Assembly: GCF_013282095.1 (NCBI RefSeq)
Contig: NZ_BLTJ01000004.1
Coordinates: forward strand, 230,124 to 294,123
DNA length: 64,000 nt
Origin: Enterocloster alcoholdehydrogenati
Lineage (GTDB): Bacteria; Bacillota; Clostridia; Lachnospirales; Lachnospiraceae
Reading direction: 5' to 3'
The translations under genes and the position numbers were made by a program. This document shows positions 17,576-26,190 of this stretch, piece by piece (positions within the stretch are counted from its first letter, which is position 1; each line of letters opens with the position of its first letter). The notes below the pieces were generated by a model, which ran no database searches, had not been told where the DNA came from, and saw nothing but the letters and a program-made list of their open reading frames with translations.

Positions 17576-17923
17576 GTGAGTAAGACAGATGGCCGCTGCT
17601 GCGATACCGAGAGGCCGCAGGAGAGGAAAGTCCGGGCTTCACAGGGCAGGGTGCCAGATAACGTCTGGCGGAGGCGACTCCAGGGATAGTGCAACAGAAA
17701 TATACCGCCGGCTTTCGGGCTGGTAAGGGTGGAAGGGCAGTGTAAGAGACTACCGCCCGGCTGGTAACAGGCGGGGCATATGTAAACCCCACTCGAAGCA
17801 AGACCAAACAGGAAGCATATGGCGGCCCGTCAGCTTCCGGGTAGGTTGCTTGAGGCTGCCGGTGACGGCAGTCCTAGATAGATGGCCATCCAATGACATA
17901 ACCCGGCTTATCGTTTTGCTCAC
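17576..17923 (+). ncRNA. rnpB: RNase P RNA, class A
   Basis: Catalytic RNA for tRNA 5' processing. Conserved landmarks are in order: GAGGAAAGTCCGGGCTTC, CAGGGCAGGGTGCCAGATAA, ACAGAAATATACCG, GTAAGGGTGGAA, ATGTAAACCCC, CGAAGCAAGACC, the 3' AGATAGATGGCCA and ACCCGGCTTATCG. P1 is closed by GTGAG at 17576-17580 with CTCAC at 17919-17923. End positions follow this helix and are good to a few bases. Confidence 0.96.
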
Positions 17924-17951
17924 AGTGCAAAGAAGATCACAGGGATCGGAA

Positions 17952-17984
17952 GAGACTCATTCCGTCCAGGTGGTCTTTTTTACT
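17952..17984 (+). terminator. Possible terminator after rnpB
   Basis: AAGAGAC can pair with GTCTTTT across a 15-16 base loop, and a run of T follows near 17976-17981. One G-U pair is needed, so this is only a candidate. Confidence 0.4.
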
Positions 17985-17990
17985 GCACAA

Positions 17991-18029
17991 ACTGTCTTGT
18001 CATATATCAAAAATGATTGACAAGACAGT
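17991..18029. promoter_or_regulatory. Perfect 12-bp inverted repeat, likely operator of the ECF operon
   Basis: ACTGTCTTGTCA (17991-18002) and TGACAAGACAGT (18018-18029) are exact reverse complements separated by 15 bases. The right arm covers the -35 hexamer TTGACA of the ECF operon promoter. The encoded NiaR-like regulator at the end of the operon is the obvious candidate to bind it. Confidence 0.75.
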
Positions 18030-18045
18030 GGCGGGGCGGTAAAAT
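18017..18045 (+). promoter_or_regulatory. Promoter of the ECF transporter operon
   Basis: TTGACA (18017-18022), 17 bases, TAAAAT (18040-18045). It overlaps the right arm of the inverted repeat at 17991-18029, so binding there should repress. Confidence 0.85.
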
Positions 18046-18092
18046 GAAAATCGTTTAGATTCCGGTTTGTAAAGCCGGAGAACAGGGAGGAA

Positions 18093-18701
18093 ATGATGAT
18101 GAACCATATTTTCAAGACAAAATTCAATGCAGCCTGTTTCGTGCTGATTCCGGCCTGCATCGGCATCAACTATCTGGGTAAGCTGTTTGCTTCTGTTTTA
18201 AAGCTGCCCCTGTGGCTGGACTCTATTGGCACCTGCATCGGCGCTGTCCTGGGAGGACCGGTGATCGGAGCGATCTGCGGCGCGGCTAATAACCTGATCT
18301 ACGGCTTTACCACAGGAGATGCCATTACTCTTATCTATGCCCTTACCAGCCTGTGTATCGGCGTAGCAGTGGGAATCATGGCAAGACTGGGACAGATGAA
18401 GAGCCTTAAGGGCGCTGTTCTTACTGCCTGCGCAGGAGGTTTTACGGCTGTTGCGGTCTCCACCCCGCTGAATATCCTGTTCTGGGGAGGCACCACAGGA
18501 AATGTATGGGGCGATGCTGTATTTGCCTGGTCTCAGGCATCGGCTATGCCGGTTGTCCTTGGCTCTCTCCTTGATGAGATAGTGGTGGATGTGCCGGATA
18601 AGCTGATTACTCTGTTGATCACCTATGCTATTGTAAAGGGGCTTCCCAGGAAGCTGACCTCCCTGTATGATGTAAATGAGGAGATCGAAAGGCTGGATTG
18701 A
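18093..18701 (+). CDS. ECF transporter substrate-binding S component
   Basis: A small integral membrane protein of up to 202 residues with about five or six hydrophobic segments and the S-component feel of WLDSIGTCIGAVLGGPVIGA. It selects the vitamin for the energising module encoded next. The substrate is not visible in the sequence. The NiaR-like regulator in the same operon suggests a niacin-type compound, but the protein was not recognised as a known NiaX. Three ATG codons (18093, 18096, 18099) follow GGGAGG; the exact start is open. Confidence 0.82.
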   Translation: MMMNHIFKTKFNAACFVLIPACIGINYLGKLFASVLKLPLWLDSIGTCIGAVLGGPVIGAICGAANNLIYGFTTGDAITLIYALTSLCIGVAVGIMARLGQMKSLKGAVLTACAGGFTAVAVSTPLNILFWGGTTGNVWGDAVFAWSQASAMPVVLGSLLDEIVVDVPDKLITLLITYAIVKGLPRKLTSLYDVNEEIERLD

Positions 18702-18734
18702 CCAGACGGGGAATGACCAAGGAAAGGGACGGAT

Positions 18735-19511
18735 ATGAAACGGATCACTCTTTATGTGGAACAGGACACCTGGCTTACCAGGCTCCATCCATTTTCAAAA
18801 CTGTTTTACATACTCACAGCGGTGGCGGTTCCCCTGGCCGGGGGAGCGCTGTGGATGTACGGGCTTATGATTGCCATAAGCCTGTGTTTTCTCATCAGCG
18901 GAAAGGTAATCGGGCGGGTGCTGCCCCTGATTGCCTTTTCCTTTACCATTATTCTGACGGTATTTCTGATCCATGGATTGTTTAACCAGAACAATCATGA
19001 CCTGCTGTTTCAGGCAGGTCCTCTTAAATTTTACAGAGAGGGCCTTTTGTATGCCCTCCGCATTGGCTGCAATATTTTAAATATGCTTCTGGCTTTTGCT
19101 GTGTTCGTGCTTTCTGTGCGCCCGGCGGATCTGGTAGAAGATCTGGAGCAGCTGGGCTTTTCGCCCCGTTTTGGCTATATGATCAATTCCGTTTTTCAGA
19201 TCATTCCGCAGATGATGGGAACGATGAATATAATCATGGATGCCCAGAGGAGCCGGGGAATGGAGACGGAGGGGAATCTTATTACCCGGGCAAAGGCATT
19301 TATCCCCCTGATATCCCCTGTAGTCAGCAGTTCCCTGATCAACACCAGGGAACGGGCCATTGCTCTGGAGGTTCGGGGGTTTGGGAGCGGCGAGAAAAAG
19401 ACCTTCCTGCGGGAACGCAGGATGGAAAAAAGAGACCACGGGTTTATGACCTGTATGGCGGCGCTTGTGATTATTTCTGTGGTTTGGAGGATCATTCATG
19501 TCATTTATTAG
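18735..19511 (+). CDS. ecfT: ECF transporter transmembrane T component
   Basis: 258 residues, CbiQ/EcfT family, with hydrophobic segments in the first 130 residues and near the C-terminus. The cytosolic coupling region contains QRSRG (about residues 169-173), the A-R-S/G-type motif that contacts the ATPases. It couples ATP hydrolysis in the A components to toppling of the S component. It overlaps the ATPase gene by 14 bases. Confidence 0.9.
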   Translation: MKRITLYVEQDTWLTRLHPFSKLFYILTAVAVPLAGGALWMYGLMIAISLCFLISGKVIGRVLPLIAFSFTIILTVFLIHGLFNQNNHDLLFQAGPLKFYREGLLYALRIGCNILNMLLAFAVFVLSVRPADLVEDLEQLGFSPRFGYMINSVFQIIPQMMGTMNIIMDAQRSRGMETEGNLITRAKAFIPLISPVVSSSLINTRERAIALEVRGFGSGEKKTFLRERRMEKRDHGFMTCMAALVIISVVWRIIHVIY

Positions 19512-21267
19512 TGTGGAACATTTAAAATACCGTTATCCCCATGGAAAGAGGCTGGCTCTGGATGGCCTGGACTTTCAGGTGGAAAAAGGGGAATTTATCG
19601 GCATAGCAGGAGCAAATCAGGCAGGAAAGAGCACGCTCTGCCAGGCCCTTGCTGGACTTGTTCCCAATATGTTTAAGGGAGCTTACGGCGGCAGAGTGTG
19701 GGTGGATGGTCTGGAGACGGAAGCAGTGCCTGTGGCCCGGCTGTGCAAAAAGGTAGGGCTTGTTTTTCAAAACCCCTTTAACCAGCTTTCCGGGGCAAAG
19801 GATACCGTGTTTGAGGAAGTGGCCTTCGGCCTTCAGAACCTGGGAGTGCCGGCTTCTGAAATCCGGCGGCGGGTGGAGGAAAAACTGCGTCTTTTAGAGA
19901 TAGAAGGGTACAGAGACCGCAATCCCTTTGATTTGTCCGGCGGCCAGATCCAGAGGGTAGCCCTGGCGGGTATCCTGGCCATGGAGCCGGATGTGCTGGT
20001 ACTGGATGAACCAACCTCCCAGCTGGATCCACAGGGCAGCGATGAGGTGTTTCAGGTGGTGGAGAAGCTGGCCCATTCGGGTATTACCATTTTTATGGCA
20101 GAGCATAAAGTGGAAAAACTGGCCTCCTACTGTGATAAGATCCTTCTGCTCCATGAGGGAAAACAGATTGCCTTTGATACGCCGGAGCGTATTTTCTCCA
20201 GAGATGATCTGGAAATGTTTGGAATGGAGGCACCTGTATTTACCAGGGTCAGCCGCAGCTTTGGGGTGACGCTGGGATATCTTAAGGATCAGACCTCAGG
20301 TCTTTTATACCCTGTCACAGAGGAGGAGACAAAGGCGCTTAGGGAACAGTTTCCAAAGGAGACGCTTAAGATCCTTGAGAAAAGTACCGGCGAAATGAAA
20401 GAGCCGCATAAAGGCGAAGAAAATACAGGTGCTATCGGGCGGCAGGAGGAGTCTCAAAAGGAGGATGCAGTATTTGCTCTGGATCAGGTTTCATTTTCTT
20501 ATACAGCAGATACGCCTGTTCTGCAGGGACTGGATCTGACTCTGGATACACGCCCTACGGCAATCGTGGGCCAGAACGGAGCAGGAAAGACCACGCTTAT
20601 AAAGCTTTTAAAGGGGCTTTTAAAGCCGCAGTCCGGGCGGATTTTATTTCAGGAAACAGACCTGGCAAAAAAGACGGTGGCGGAACTGGCAGGCAGCATC
20701 GGATATGTATTTCAGAATCCCGACGATCAGATTTTTAAAAACCGCGTGCTGGATGAAGTAATGGTCGGGCCTTTAAATATAGGGATGGACCGGGAAAAGG
20801 CTCTGCGTCACGCAGAGGAAGCCCTAAAGACAGTAGGACTGTGGGAGGTCAGAGACGAAAACCCCTATGATCTGGATCTGTCGGAGCGCAAACTTACAGC
20901 CATTGCCTCTGTCCTTGCCATGGACACCAGGGTTCTGATCCTGGACGAGCCGACCATCGCCCAGGACGTAAGGGGGCGCCGCTGCATCGGAGAGATTGTC
21001 AGAAGGCTCAGATCCCAGAAAAAAGCGGTGATCGCTGTTTTGCATGATATGGATTTTGCGGCAAAATATTTTGAGCGTATCATCGTCATGGCCCATGGAC
21101 GTGTACTGGCGGACGGAGACGGGCGGAAGGTGTTCTATGACGCGTGTGCCTTAAAGGAGGCTCATCTGGAACAGCCTCATGTTACTGCTCTCTGCGCCGG
21201 GCTGGGCTTTTTGGGGAGATATTTGACAGTAGAGGATATGGAAATTTTAAAGGAGGAAGGAAGATGA
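19498..21267 (+). CDS. Fused double ATP-binding ECF ATPase (A-A')
   Basis: 589 residues carrying both ECF ATPase domains in one chain. Domain 1 (about 1-250): Walker A GANQAGKST, signature LSGGQIQR, Walker B VLVLDEP. Domain 2 (about 320-589): Walker A GQNGAGKTT, Walker B VLILDEP, but DLSERKLTAIA where LSGGQ should be. Thus one of the two ATP sites is built on a non-canonical signature. Such fused, asymmetric ATPases occur in dedicated (group I-like) ECF systems. It overlaps ecfT upstream and the regulator gene downstream. Confidence 0.9.
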   Translation: MSFISVEHLKYRYPHGKRLALDGLDFQVEKGEFIGIAGANQAGKSTLCQALAGLVPNMFKGAYGGRVWVDGLETEAVPVARLCKKVGLVFQNPFNQLSGAKDTVFEEVAFGLQNLGVPASEIRRRVEEKLRLLEIEGYRDRNPFDLSGGQIQRVALAGILAMEPDVLVLDEPTSQLDPQGSDEVFQVVEKLAHSGITIFMAEHKVEKLASYCDKILLLHEGKQIAFDTPERIFSRDDLEMFGMEAPVFTRVSRSFGVTLGYLKDQTSGLLYPVTEEETKALREQFPKETLKILEKSTGEMKEPHKGEENTGAIGRQEESQKEDAVFALDQVSFSYTADTPVLQGLDLTLDTRPTAIVGQNGAGKTTLIKLLKGLLKPQSGRILFQETDLAKKTVAELAGSIGYVFQNPDDQIFKNRVLDEVMVGPLNIGMDREKALRHAEEALKTVGLWEVRDENPYDLDLSERKLTAIASVLAMDTRVLILDEPTIAQDVRGRRCIGEIVRRLRSQKKAVIAVLHDMDFAAKYFERIIVMAHGRVLADGDGRKVFYDACALKEAHLEQPHVTALCAGLGFLGRYLTVEDMEILKEEGR

Positions 21268-21800
21268 CGGAAGGAGAAAAGAGAAGAGAAGGGATTATAA
21301 AACGCCTGAGCACAGCGGATGCCCCTGTATCCGGAACGGAGCTTGCGAAGGAATTTAAAGTCAGCCGCCAGGTGATTGTCCAGGATGTGGCTCTTTTGCG
21401 GGCAGAGGACAGGGGGATTCTTTCTACCTACCGGGGCTACGTCCTTCAGAAAAATACCGGTCGGGAAGGCTCCTGTATCCGGGTGTTTTCTGTGGATCAC
21501 ACAACGGAGGATACGCTGGATGAGCTGCAGACGATTGTTGACTGCGGCGGCCGTGTGCTGGACGTATCGGTGGAGCACAGGCTCTATGGACAGATCCGGG
21601 CGGATCTGATTATAAACAACCGCCTGGATGCGGCGGAATTTACGGAACAGATGGCCCGCTGCACCGACCAGCCCATGAAGGCTTTGACCGGCGGATGCCA
21701 TTATCATACTGTGGCTGCGCCCTCTGAACGCAACCTGGACCGGATTGAGGAGGAACTGAGAAAGAAGGGATATCTGATGAAAAAGGAGGAAAGGCTGTAA
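21264..21800 (+). CDS. niaR: NiaR-type HTH/3H-domain transcriptional repressor
   Basis: 178 residues. An N-terminal winged helix (about 1-65, SGTELAKEFKVSRQVIVQDVA) is followed by a 3H domain with three conserved histidine sites: VDHTT, VEHRLYGQ and GGCHYHTV. NiaR (YrxA) proteins are nicotinate-responsive repressors of NAD synthesis and niacin uptake genes. The ATG overlaps the stop of the ECF ATPase (ATGA), so regulator and transporter are translationally coupled. This supports autoregulation through the inverted repeat at the operon's promoter. The start at 21264 follows AGGAGGAAGG. Confidence 0.85.
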   Translation: MTEGEKRREGIIKRLSTADAPVSGTELAKEFKVSRQVIVQDVALLRAEDRGILSTYRGYVLQKNTGREGSCIRVFSVDHTTEDTLDELQTIVDCGGRVLDVSVEHRLYGQIRADLIINNRLDAAEFTEQMARCTDQPMKALTGGCHYHTVAAPSERNLDRIEEELRKKGYLMKKEERL

Positions 21801-21956
21801 TGGTATGATGAATTTACTGTACAGGAAATGAAAGACCCGGCGTATAACGTAAGTCATGCTTTTAACTCAGGATAAAATCTGTAATCGCAAACAACCTATT
21901 AAAAACGGTGAATATATGCAAAAAAGAGTATTGTAAAATTGGAGAAAATTACGATA

Positions 21957-21985
21957 TTGCTTTTTACAAAATAAAAAACTATAAT
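21957..21985 (+). promoter_or_regulatory. Promoter upstream of the GntP permease
   Basis: TTGCTT (21957-21962), 17 bases, TATAAT (21980-21985). The first copy of the 16-base repeat lies immediately downstream, across the expected transcription start. Confidence 0.75.
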
Positions 21986-21987
21986 AT

Positions 21988-22086
21988 AAAACATCAGATG
22001 AATTTGGGGAAGAATAGGTTATCACTAGGAGAAAATTAAAATAAAACGGGGTATAATCACAAGTTGGGTAAAAACATCAGATGAAT
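21988..22086. promoter_or_regulatory. Paired direct repeats with CATC-A-GATG core, candidate operators
   Basis: AAAACATCAGATGAAT occurs twice, at 21988-22003 and 22071-22086. Each contains the small palindrome CATC-A-GATG. The spacing of 83 bases is close to eight helical turns, which would suit looping by one repressor. The binding protein is not identified. Confidence 0.6.
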
Positions 22087-22105
22087 CCAGGAGGAATAAA
22101 AGAGA

Positions 22106-23461
22106 ATGACGGAAACCACCTTTGCGGCAGAGCCTGTAAGACTGCTGATAGCGGCAGCGGCAGGGATTGTCTGTCTGCTTGTACTCATCATTAAATTAAA
22201 GCTGCATCCGGTCATATCAATGATGATTTCAGCTATTGTGATCGGAATCGGGGCCGGTATGCCTTTGGCCATGATTTCTGATACAGTAGAAAAGGGAGTG
22301 GGCGAAACCCTTCAGGGAATTGCTCTGCTTGTAGGATTAGGATCCATGTTCGGCGGAGTGTTGGAATCCAGCGGCGGAGCGAGAAGGATCGCACAAACGC
22401 TGGTTGGGAAATTTGGGCAGGAGAAAGCCGGATGGGCACTGGGCCTGACTGGACTTGTTATAGGTACAACCGTATTTTTTGAAGCCGGCGTAGTCGTACT
22501 GATCCCTCTGGTATTCAGTGTGGCGAAACAGACTAAGAAATCCACACTGTATTATGCGATTCCCCTGCTTTCAGGGCTTGCCAGCGGTTACGCCTTCGTA
22601 CCTCCGTCGGCGGCCTCTGTTTTGGCGGCAAATGCTCTTGAGGTCAATCTGGGGACGATGATCATGGTAGGAGTTCCCATGGCAATCCTCTGCATGGTGA
22701 CTGGGGGAATTGTCTGGGGAAGATGGATCGGAACTAAAATATTTACTTATCTTCCGAAAAATATAGAAGAGATTCATGATGAGGATGAAACGCTCCCGTC
22801 ATTTGGACTGGTATTTTTCGTGATACTGGTTCCTCTGGTGCTGATCCTTTTAAGTACGGTTTCGGCGTATCTGCCCGTTGCAGAACACATAAAGAGTATA
22901 ATGGAATTTCTGGGCGAGCCCTTTTTGGCATTGACGATTGCCACCCTGCTGGCTATCTATTTTCTGGGGATCAGAAGGGGATTCTCCAAGAAACGGATCA
23001 AGGAGATCCTGGAACATTCTTTAAGGCCAGTAGGCATGATCCTTTTGGTAATTGCCAGCGGAGGCGTTATCCGATGGATGCTTCAGGATTCCGGCCTTGG
23101 CAATGTAATCGGCCCTCTGCTGGAAAACAGTGATATGCCGTTGATTCTTATAGCATTTTTAGTTGCGCTCATGGTGCGGGCATCGGTGGGCAGTTCTATT
23201 GTGGCAATAACCATGGCTTCAGGAATTATGGCTTCCATGCCGGCGGTTATGGGAGAGAGTATGGTGTACCGGGCAGTCATGTGCTGTGCCATCTGCGGAG
23301 GCGCAACGGCATTAAGCCATGTCAATGATGTCGGATTCTGGCTGGTGGGAACATTTCTGGAAATAGATGAAAAAACAACGCTAAAATCCTGGACGATTAT
23401 GGAAACGGTCATTGGACTTACGAGTCTGGCTGCTGGCCTGATTATTTCCATGTTTGTATAG
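22106..23461 (+). CDS. GntP family permease (gluconate/sugar-acid transporter)
   Basis: 451 residues, almost entirely hydrophobic, with about 12 membrane segments. Family features include the GTTVFFEAGVVVLIPLVF and HVNDVGFWL stretches. GntP proteins import gluconate and related sugar acids by proton symport. Its convergent neighbour is uxaC, and the hexuronate pathway lies beyond, so a uronate or aldonate substrate is plausible but not shown. The gene sits alone behind a promoter with paired repeats. Confidence 0.88.
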   Translation: MTETTFAAEPVRLLIAAAAGIVCLLVLIIKLKLHPVISMMISAIVIGIGAGMPLAMISDTVEKGVGETLQGIALLVGLGSMFGGVLESSGGARRIAQTLVGKFGQEKAGWALGLTGLVIGTTVFFEAGVVVLIPLVFSVAKQTKKSTLYYAIPLLSGLASGYAFVPPSAASVLAANALEVNLGTMIMVGVPMAILCMVTGGIVWGRWIGTKIFTYLPKNIEEIHDEDETLPSFGLVFFVILVPLVLILLSTVSAYLPVAEHIKSIMEFLGEPFLALTIATLLAIYFLGIRRGFSKKRIKEILEHSLRPVGMILLVIASGGVIRWMLQDSGLGNVIGPLLENSDMPLILIAFLVALMVRASVGSSIVAITMASGIMASMPAVMGESMVYRAVMCCAICGGATALSHVNDVGFWLVGTFLEIDEKTTLKSWTIMETVIGLTSLAAGLIISMFV

Positions 23462-23488
23462 CCCATCATTTGCGTGCCGTCGATACAT

Positions 23489-23530
23489 AAAAACGGGAAA
23501 CATTCCTTTTGCCGAATGTTTCCCGTTTTT
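23489..23530. terminator. Bidirectional terminator between gntP and uxaC
   Basis: Arms of 17 bases, AAAAACGGGAAACATTC (23489-23505) and GAATGTTTCCCGTTTTT (23514-23530), are perfectly complementary. A/T runs at both ends make it work for both convergent genes. Confidence 0.92.
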
Positions 23531-23539
23531 ACCTGTTTA

Positions 23540-24955
23540 TTATTCCACTGTCTTTAAATCAAACCCAAAGTAATTTACAGCGTTATTGTAGCAGATACCC
23601 TTTACGATCTTCTCTAAGGACTTCATATCTGCCGGATACTCGCCGTTGTCTACCCAGCCGCCGATCAGCTCGCACATGATGCGGCGGAAATATTCATGTC
23701 TGGTGTAGGAAAGGAAACTTCTGGAGTCGGTCAGCATACCGATGAAGTTTCCAAGGCATCCCAGGTTTCCGAGAGAGGTCATCTGCTCGGTCATGCCGGT
23801 CTTGTGATCGTTGAACCACCATGCGGAGCCCTGCTGGATCTTTCCTGGGAACTTCTCCTGGAAACAGCCGATGATAGTGCCGATGGAGGCGTTATCATTC
23901 GGATTCAGAGAGTAGAGGATGGTCTTTGGAATCTCGTTGGTAGCGCTTAAAGCGTTTAAGAAATCAGCCATCTGTGCGCTTGGAGCGTAGTTGTTGATGC
24001 AGTCAAAGCCGGTATCGGGGCCAAGCTGTTCAAACATATAAGCGTTGTTGTCACGCTTGCAGCCATAGTGCAGCTGCATGATCCAGCCGAGTTTATTGTA
24101 CTCTTTTGCAGCGAACAGCATGAATGCAGTCTTGTACTTTAATTCTTCCTCACGGGAAACAGCCTCGCCCTTTAAGCTCTTGGCGATGATAGAGTCTACT
24201 TCTGCATCGGAAGCAGGAACGTACATTACATACTCCAGAGCGTGGTCAGATACGCAGCACTTCATGGAATTGAAAAATTCCATACGGTTTCTGATGGCTT
24301 CCTTTAAGGATGCGAAATCCTTTACCTCAATGCCGCTTACACTGGACAGCTGCTCGATATAAGCTGCATAGGTCGGTTTCTCAACATTAAGAGCCTTGTC
24401 CGGTCTCCATGCAGGGAGAACCTGTACGTCAAAGGAATCATCCTCAGCTAACTTCTTGTGAAATTCCAGAGAATCAACAGGATCATCTGTGGTGCAAAGC
24501 AGAGTTACGTTAGACTGCTTAATCAGGTTGCGGACGGTCATGGAGTCCTCCTGCAGCTTTGCGTTGCACAGATTCCATACTTCCTCAGCGGTATCGCCGT
24601 TTAAATATCCCTCATAGCCGAAGTATCTTCTTAACTCCAGATGGCTCCAGTGATACAGAGGATTGCCGATCAGCTTTGGAAGCGTTTCAGCCCATGCCTG
24701 GAATTTCTCTCTGTCGGTAGCGTCGCCGGTGATGTACTTTTCATCGACGCCGTTGGAACGCATTTGACGCCACTTGTAATGGTCGCCTCCAAGCCATACC
24801 TGGGTGATGTTCTCGAACTTGCGGTCCTCGCAGATCTCCTGGGGATTGATATGGCAGTGATAGTCCAGAATAGGCATCGTCTCAGCATAGTCATGGTAAA
24901 GTTTTTGTGCCATCTCTGTGGATAATAAAAAATCCTTGTCTAAAAACTGTTTCAT
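23540..24955 (-). CDS. uxaC: Uronate isomerase (glucuronate isomerase)
   Basis: Converts glucuronate to fructuronate and galacturonate to tagaturonate, the entry step of hexuronate breakdown. The 471 residues begin MKQFLDKDFLLSTEMAQKLYHDYAE; the metal-binding HCHINPQE motif is near residue 33 and YHWSHLELRRYF follows. Length and order match UxaC throughout. AAGGAGG precedes the start. It is co-oriented with the LacI regulator 22 bases upstream and likely shares its transcript. Confidence 0.96.
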   Translation of the reverse strand: MKQFLDKDFLLSTEMAQKLYHDYAETMPILDYHCHINPQEICEDRKFENITQVWLGGDHYKWRQMRSNGVDEKYITGDATDREKFQAWAETLPKLIGNPLYHWSHLELRRYFGYEGYLNGDTAEEVWNLCNAKLQEDSMTVRNLIKQSNVTLLCTTDDPVDSLEFHKKLAEDDSFDVQVLPAWRPDKALNVEKPTYAAYIEQLSSVSGIEVKDFASLKEAIRNRMEFFNSMKCCVSDHALEYVMYVPASDAEVDSIIAKSLKGEAVSREEELKYKTAFMLFAAKEYNKLGWIMQLHYGCKRDNNAYMFEQLGPDTGFDCINNYAPSAQMADFLNALSATNEIPKTILYSLNPNDNASIGTIIGCFQEKFPGKIQQGSAWWFNDHKTGMTEQMTSLGNLGCLGNFIGMLTDSRSFLSYTRHEYFRRIMCELIGGWVDNGEYPADMKSLEKIVKGICYNNAVNYFGFDLKTVE

Positions 24956-24977
24956 TTTAGTGCAGCCTCCTTAAAAA

Positions 24978-25979
24978 TTAGAAATTTGTTGTGTTTCTTT
25001 TTATAAGCTCAGAAGCGATCGTAGTCCGTCCTGGAACCGCGGCGCCGCTGAAAACTCTCATAAGCGTCTGAACCGTCGTAGTGCACAAAAACTCCACCCT
25101 GCTGTCAATGGAAGTGATTTCAGGATCGGTGCAGCGGGCCAGAAGAGAGTTATTATAACCAATGACGCTGAACTTATCCGGGATGGAAATATGTCTGGCA
25201 TGGGCGTACTTTACCGCGCCCACAGCGAGAGAATCATCGGAAGTTACCACCGCGTCAAAATCAAGCCCCTGTTCTGCCAGACGCAATAACAGGTCTCTGG
25301 CGTCCTCAATGTTTTTGGGACACTGATGGATCAGATCTTCCCGAACAGGAAGGCCGCAGGAGATCAGGGCTGATTTATAGCCGTCCATCTTGTTGAGGCC
25401 GCTGTAGGAATAACTGGTATAAAGATACAGGATCCGTCTGCTTCCTGAATGGATCAGACGGGAAACGGCATCGTATACGGCTGCGTAATCATCGCAGACG
25501 GTGCTGTAGATATTTTTGCCCTCCAGATAGCCGTTTACAAGCATAACGGGGATCTCGGCGGCAGCTTTTAAGATATAGTCATTGTCCTCCGGGCGCAGTT
25601 CCACGAATTTGGAACCAGCCAGGATAATGGCATCCACACGCTTGGAGCGCAGCAGGTTGAAATACTTCTGCTTGACCTTTAAGTCATAGCCGGTGCAGCA
25701 TAGGATGGAGTCGTAGCTGTGGCTGCGAAGCTCACGTTCCAGATAGTAAATAGCGCCGGCCAGATAAGGGTCTGAGGAGTCGGAACACATGATCCCGATG
25801 GTCTGCATGGTGTCAAGCCCCAGCCCTCTGGCAAATACATTGGGCGTGTAGCCAAGCTCATCCATGACCCGAAGCACCTTCTCCCGGGTGCGCTCGCTGA
25901 CGTTGGGGTTGCCGTTTAATACACGGGATACCGTAGCAATCGAGACTCCGGCGTGCTCAGATACATCGTAAATGTTCAT
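24978..25979 (-). CDS. LacI-family repressor of hexuronate genes
   Basis: 333 residues: N-terminal LacI HTH (MNIYDVSEHAGVSIATVSRVLNG, hinge ending GYTPNVFARGL) and a periplasmic-binding-protein-like effector domain. It lies divergently from uxaA and directly upstream of uxaC. Both promoters carry a TGTAAGC(G/A)CTTACA palindrome, the kind of operator LacI proteins bind, so it very likely controls both units. The effector is unknown; a uronate intermediate is the natural guess. Confidence 0.92.
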   Translation of the reverse strand: MNIYDVSEHAGVSIATVSRVLNGNPNVSERTREKVLRVMDELGYTPNVFARGLGLDTMQTIGIMCSDSSDPYLAGAIYYLERELRSHSYDSILCCTGYDLKVKQKYFNLLRSKRVDAIILAGSKFVELRPEDNDYILKAAAEIPVMLVNGYLEGKNIYSTVCDDYAAVYDAVSRLIHSGSRRILYLYTSYSYSGLNKMDGYKSALISCGLPVREDLIHQCPKNIEDARDLLLRLAEQGLDFDAVVTSDDSLAVGAVKYAHARHISIPDKFSVIGYNNSLLARCTDPEITSIDSRVEFLCTTTVQTLMRVFSGAAVPGRTTIASELIKRNTTNF

Positions 25980-25999
25980 ATTGGAACAACCTCACATTC

Positions 26000-26013
26000 T
26001 GTAAGCGCTTACA
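26000..26013. promoter_or_regulatory. LacI-type operator, regulator/uxaC side
   Basis: TGTAAGCGCTTACA is a perfect 14-base palindrome with a central CG. It lies 11 bases downstream of the minus-strand -10 element at 26024-26029. Confidence 0.85.
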
Positions 26014-26023
26014 AGCTGACTTT

Positions 26024-26052
26024 ATTATACATATTTTCGGTAAATATTGCAA
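26024..26052 (-). promoter_or_regulatory. Minus-strand promoter of the LacI regulator and uxaC
   Basis: On the minus strand TTGCAA (26052-26047), 17 bases, TATAAT (26029-26024). It drives the regulator gene and probably uxaC. Confidence 0.8.
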
Positions 26053-26070
26053 GAGTTTTCTATTTTTTTA

Positions 26071-26099
26071 TTGACTTCCTACGAGAAAGTGGATAAAAT
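26071..26099 (+). promoter_or_regulatory. Promoter of uxaA
   Basis: TTGACT (26071-26076), 17 bases, TAAAAT (26094-26099). The operator copy at 26103-26116 covers the expected start point. Confidence 0.8.
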
Positions 26100-26102
26100 G
26101 AA

Positions 26103-26116
26103 TGTAAGCACTTACA
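26103..26116. promoter_or_regulatory. LacI-type operator, uxaA side
   Basis: TGTAAGCACTTACA differs from the first copy (26000-26013) at one central base. The two centres are 103 bases apart, near ten helical turns, so a looped double-operator complex is possible. Confidence 0.85.
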
Positions 26117-26190
26117 TAAACCTGCAGGCGCCCCACAAAAAGAGCCGGCAGGCGAAGCGCACCAATAAAGAACAGGAGAATAGAACGATC

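Larger units (their letters stand above)
21801..22105. other. AT-rich control region upstream of the GntP permease
   Basis: No gene is seen. The region contains a consensus promoter, a second TATAAT at 22052-22057 without a good -35, and a 16-base direct repeat listed separately. GAGGAGGAATAA precedes the permease start. Confidence 0.7.

Noticed and set aside
26000..26116. CcpA catabolite-repression sites
   Set aside because: The TGTAAGC(G/A)CTTACA palindromes resemble cre-like boxes, but their symmetric placement at the divergent promoters of a local LacI gene makes the local regulator the simpler explanation; CcpA binding is not excluded.
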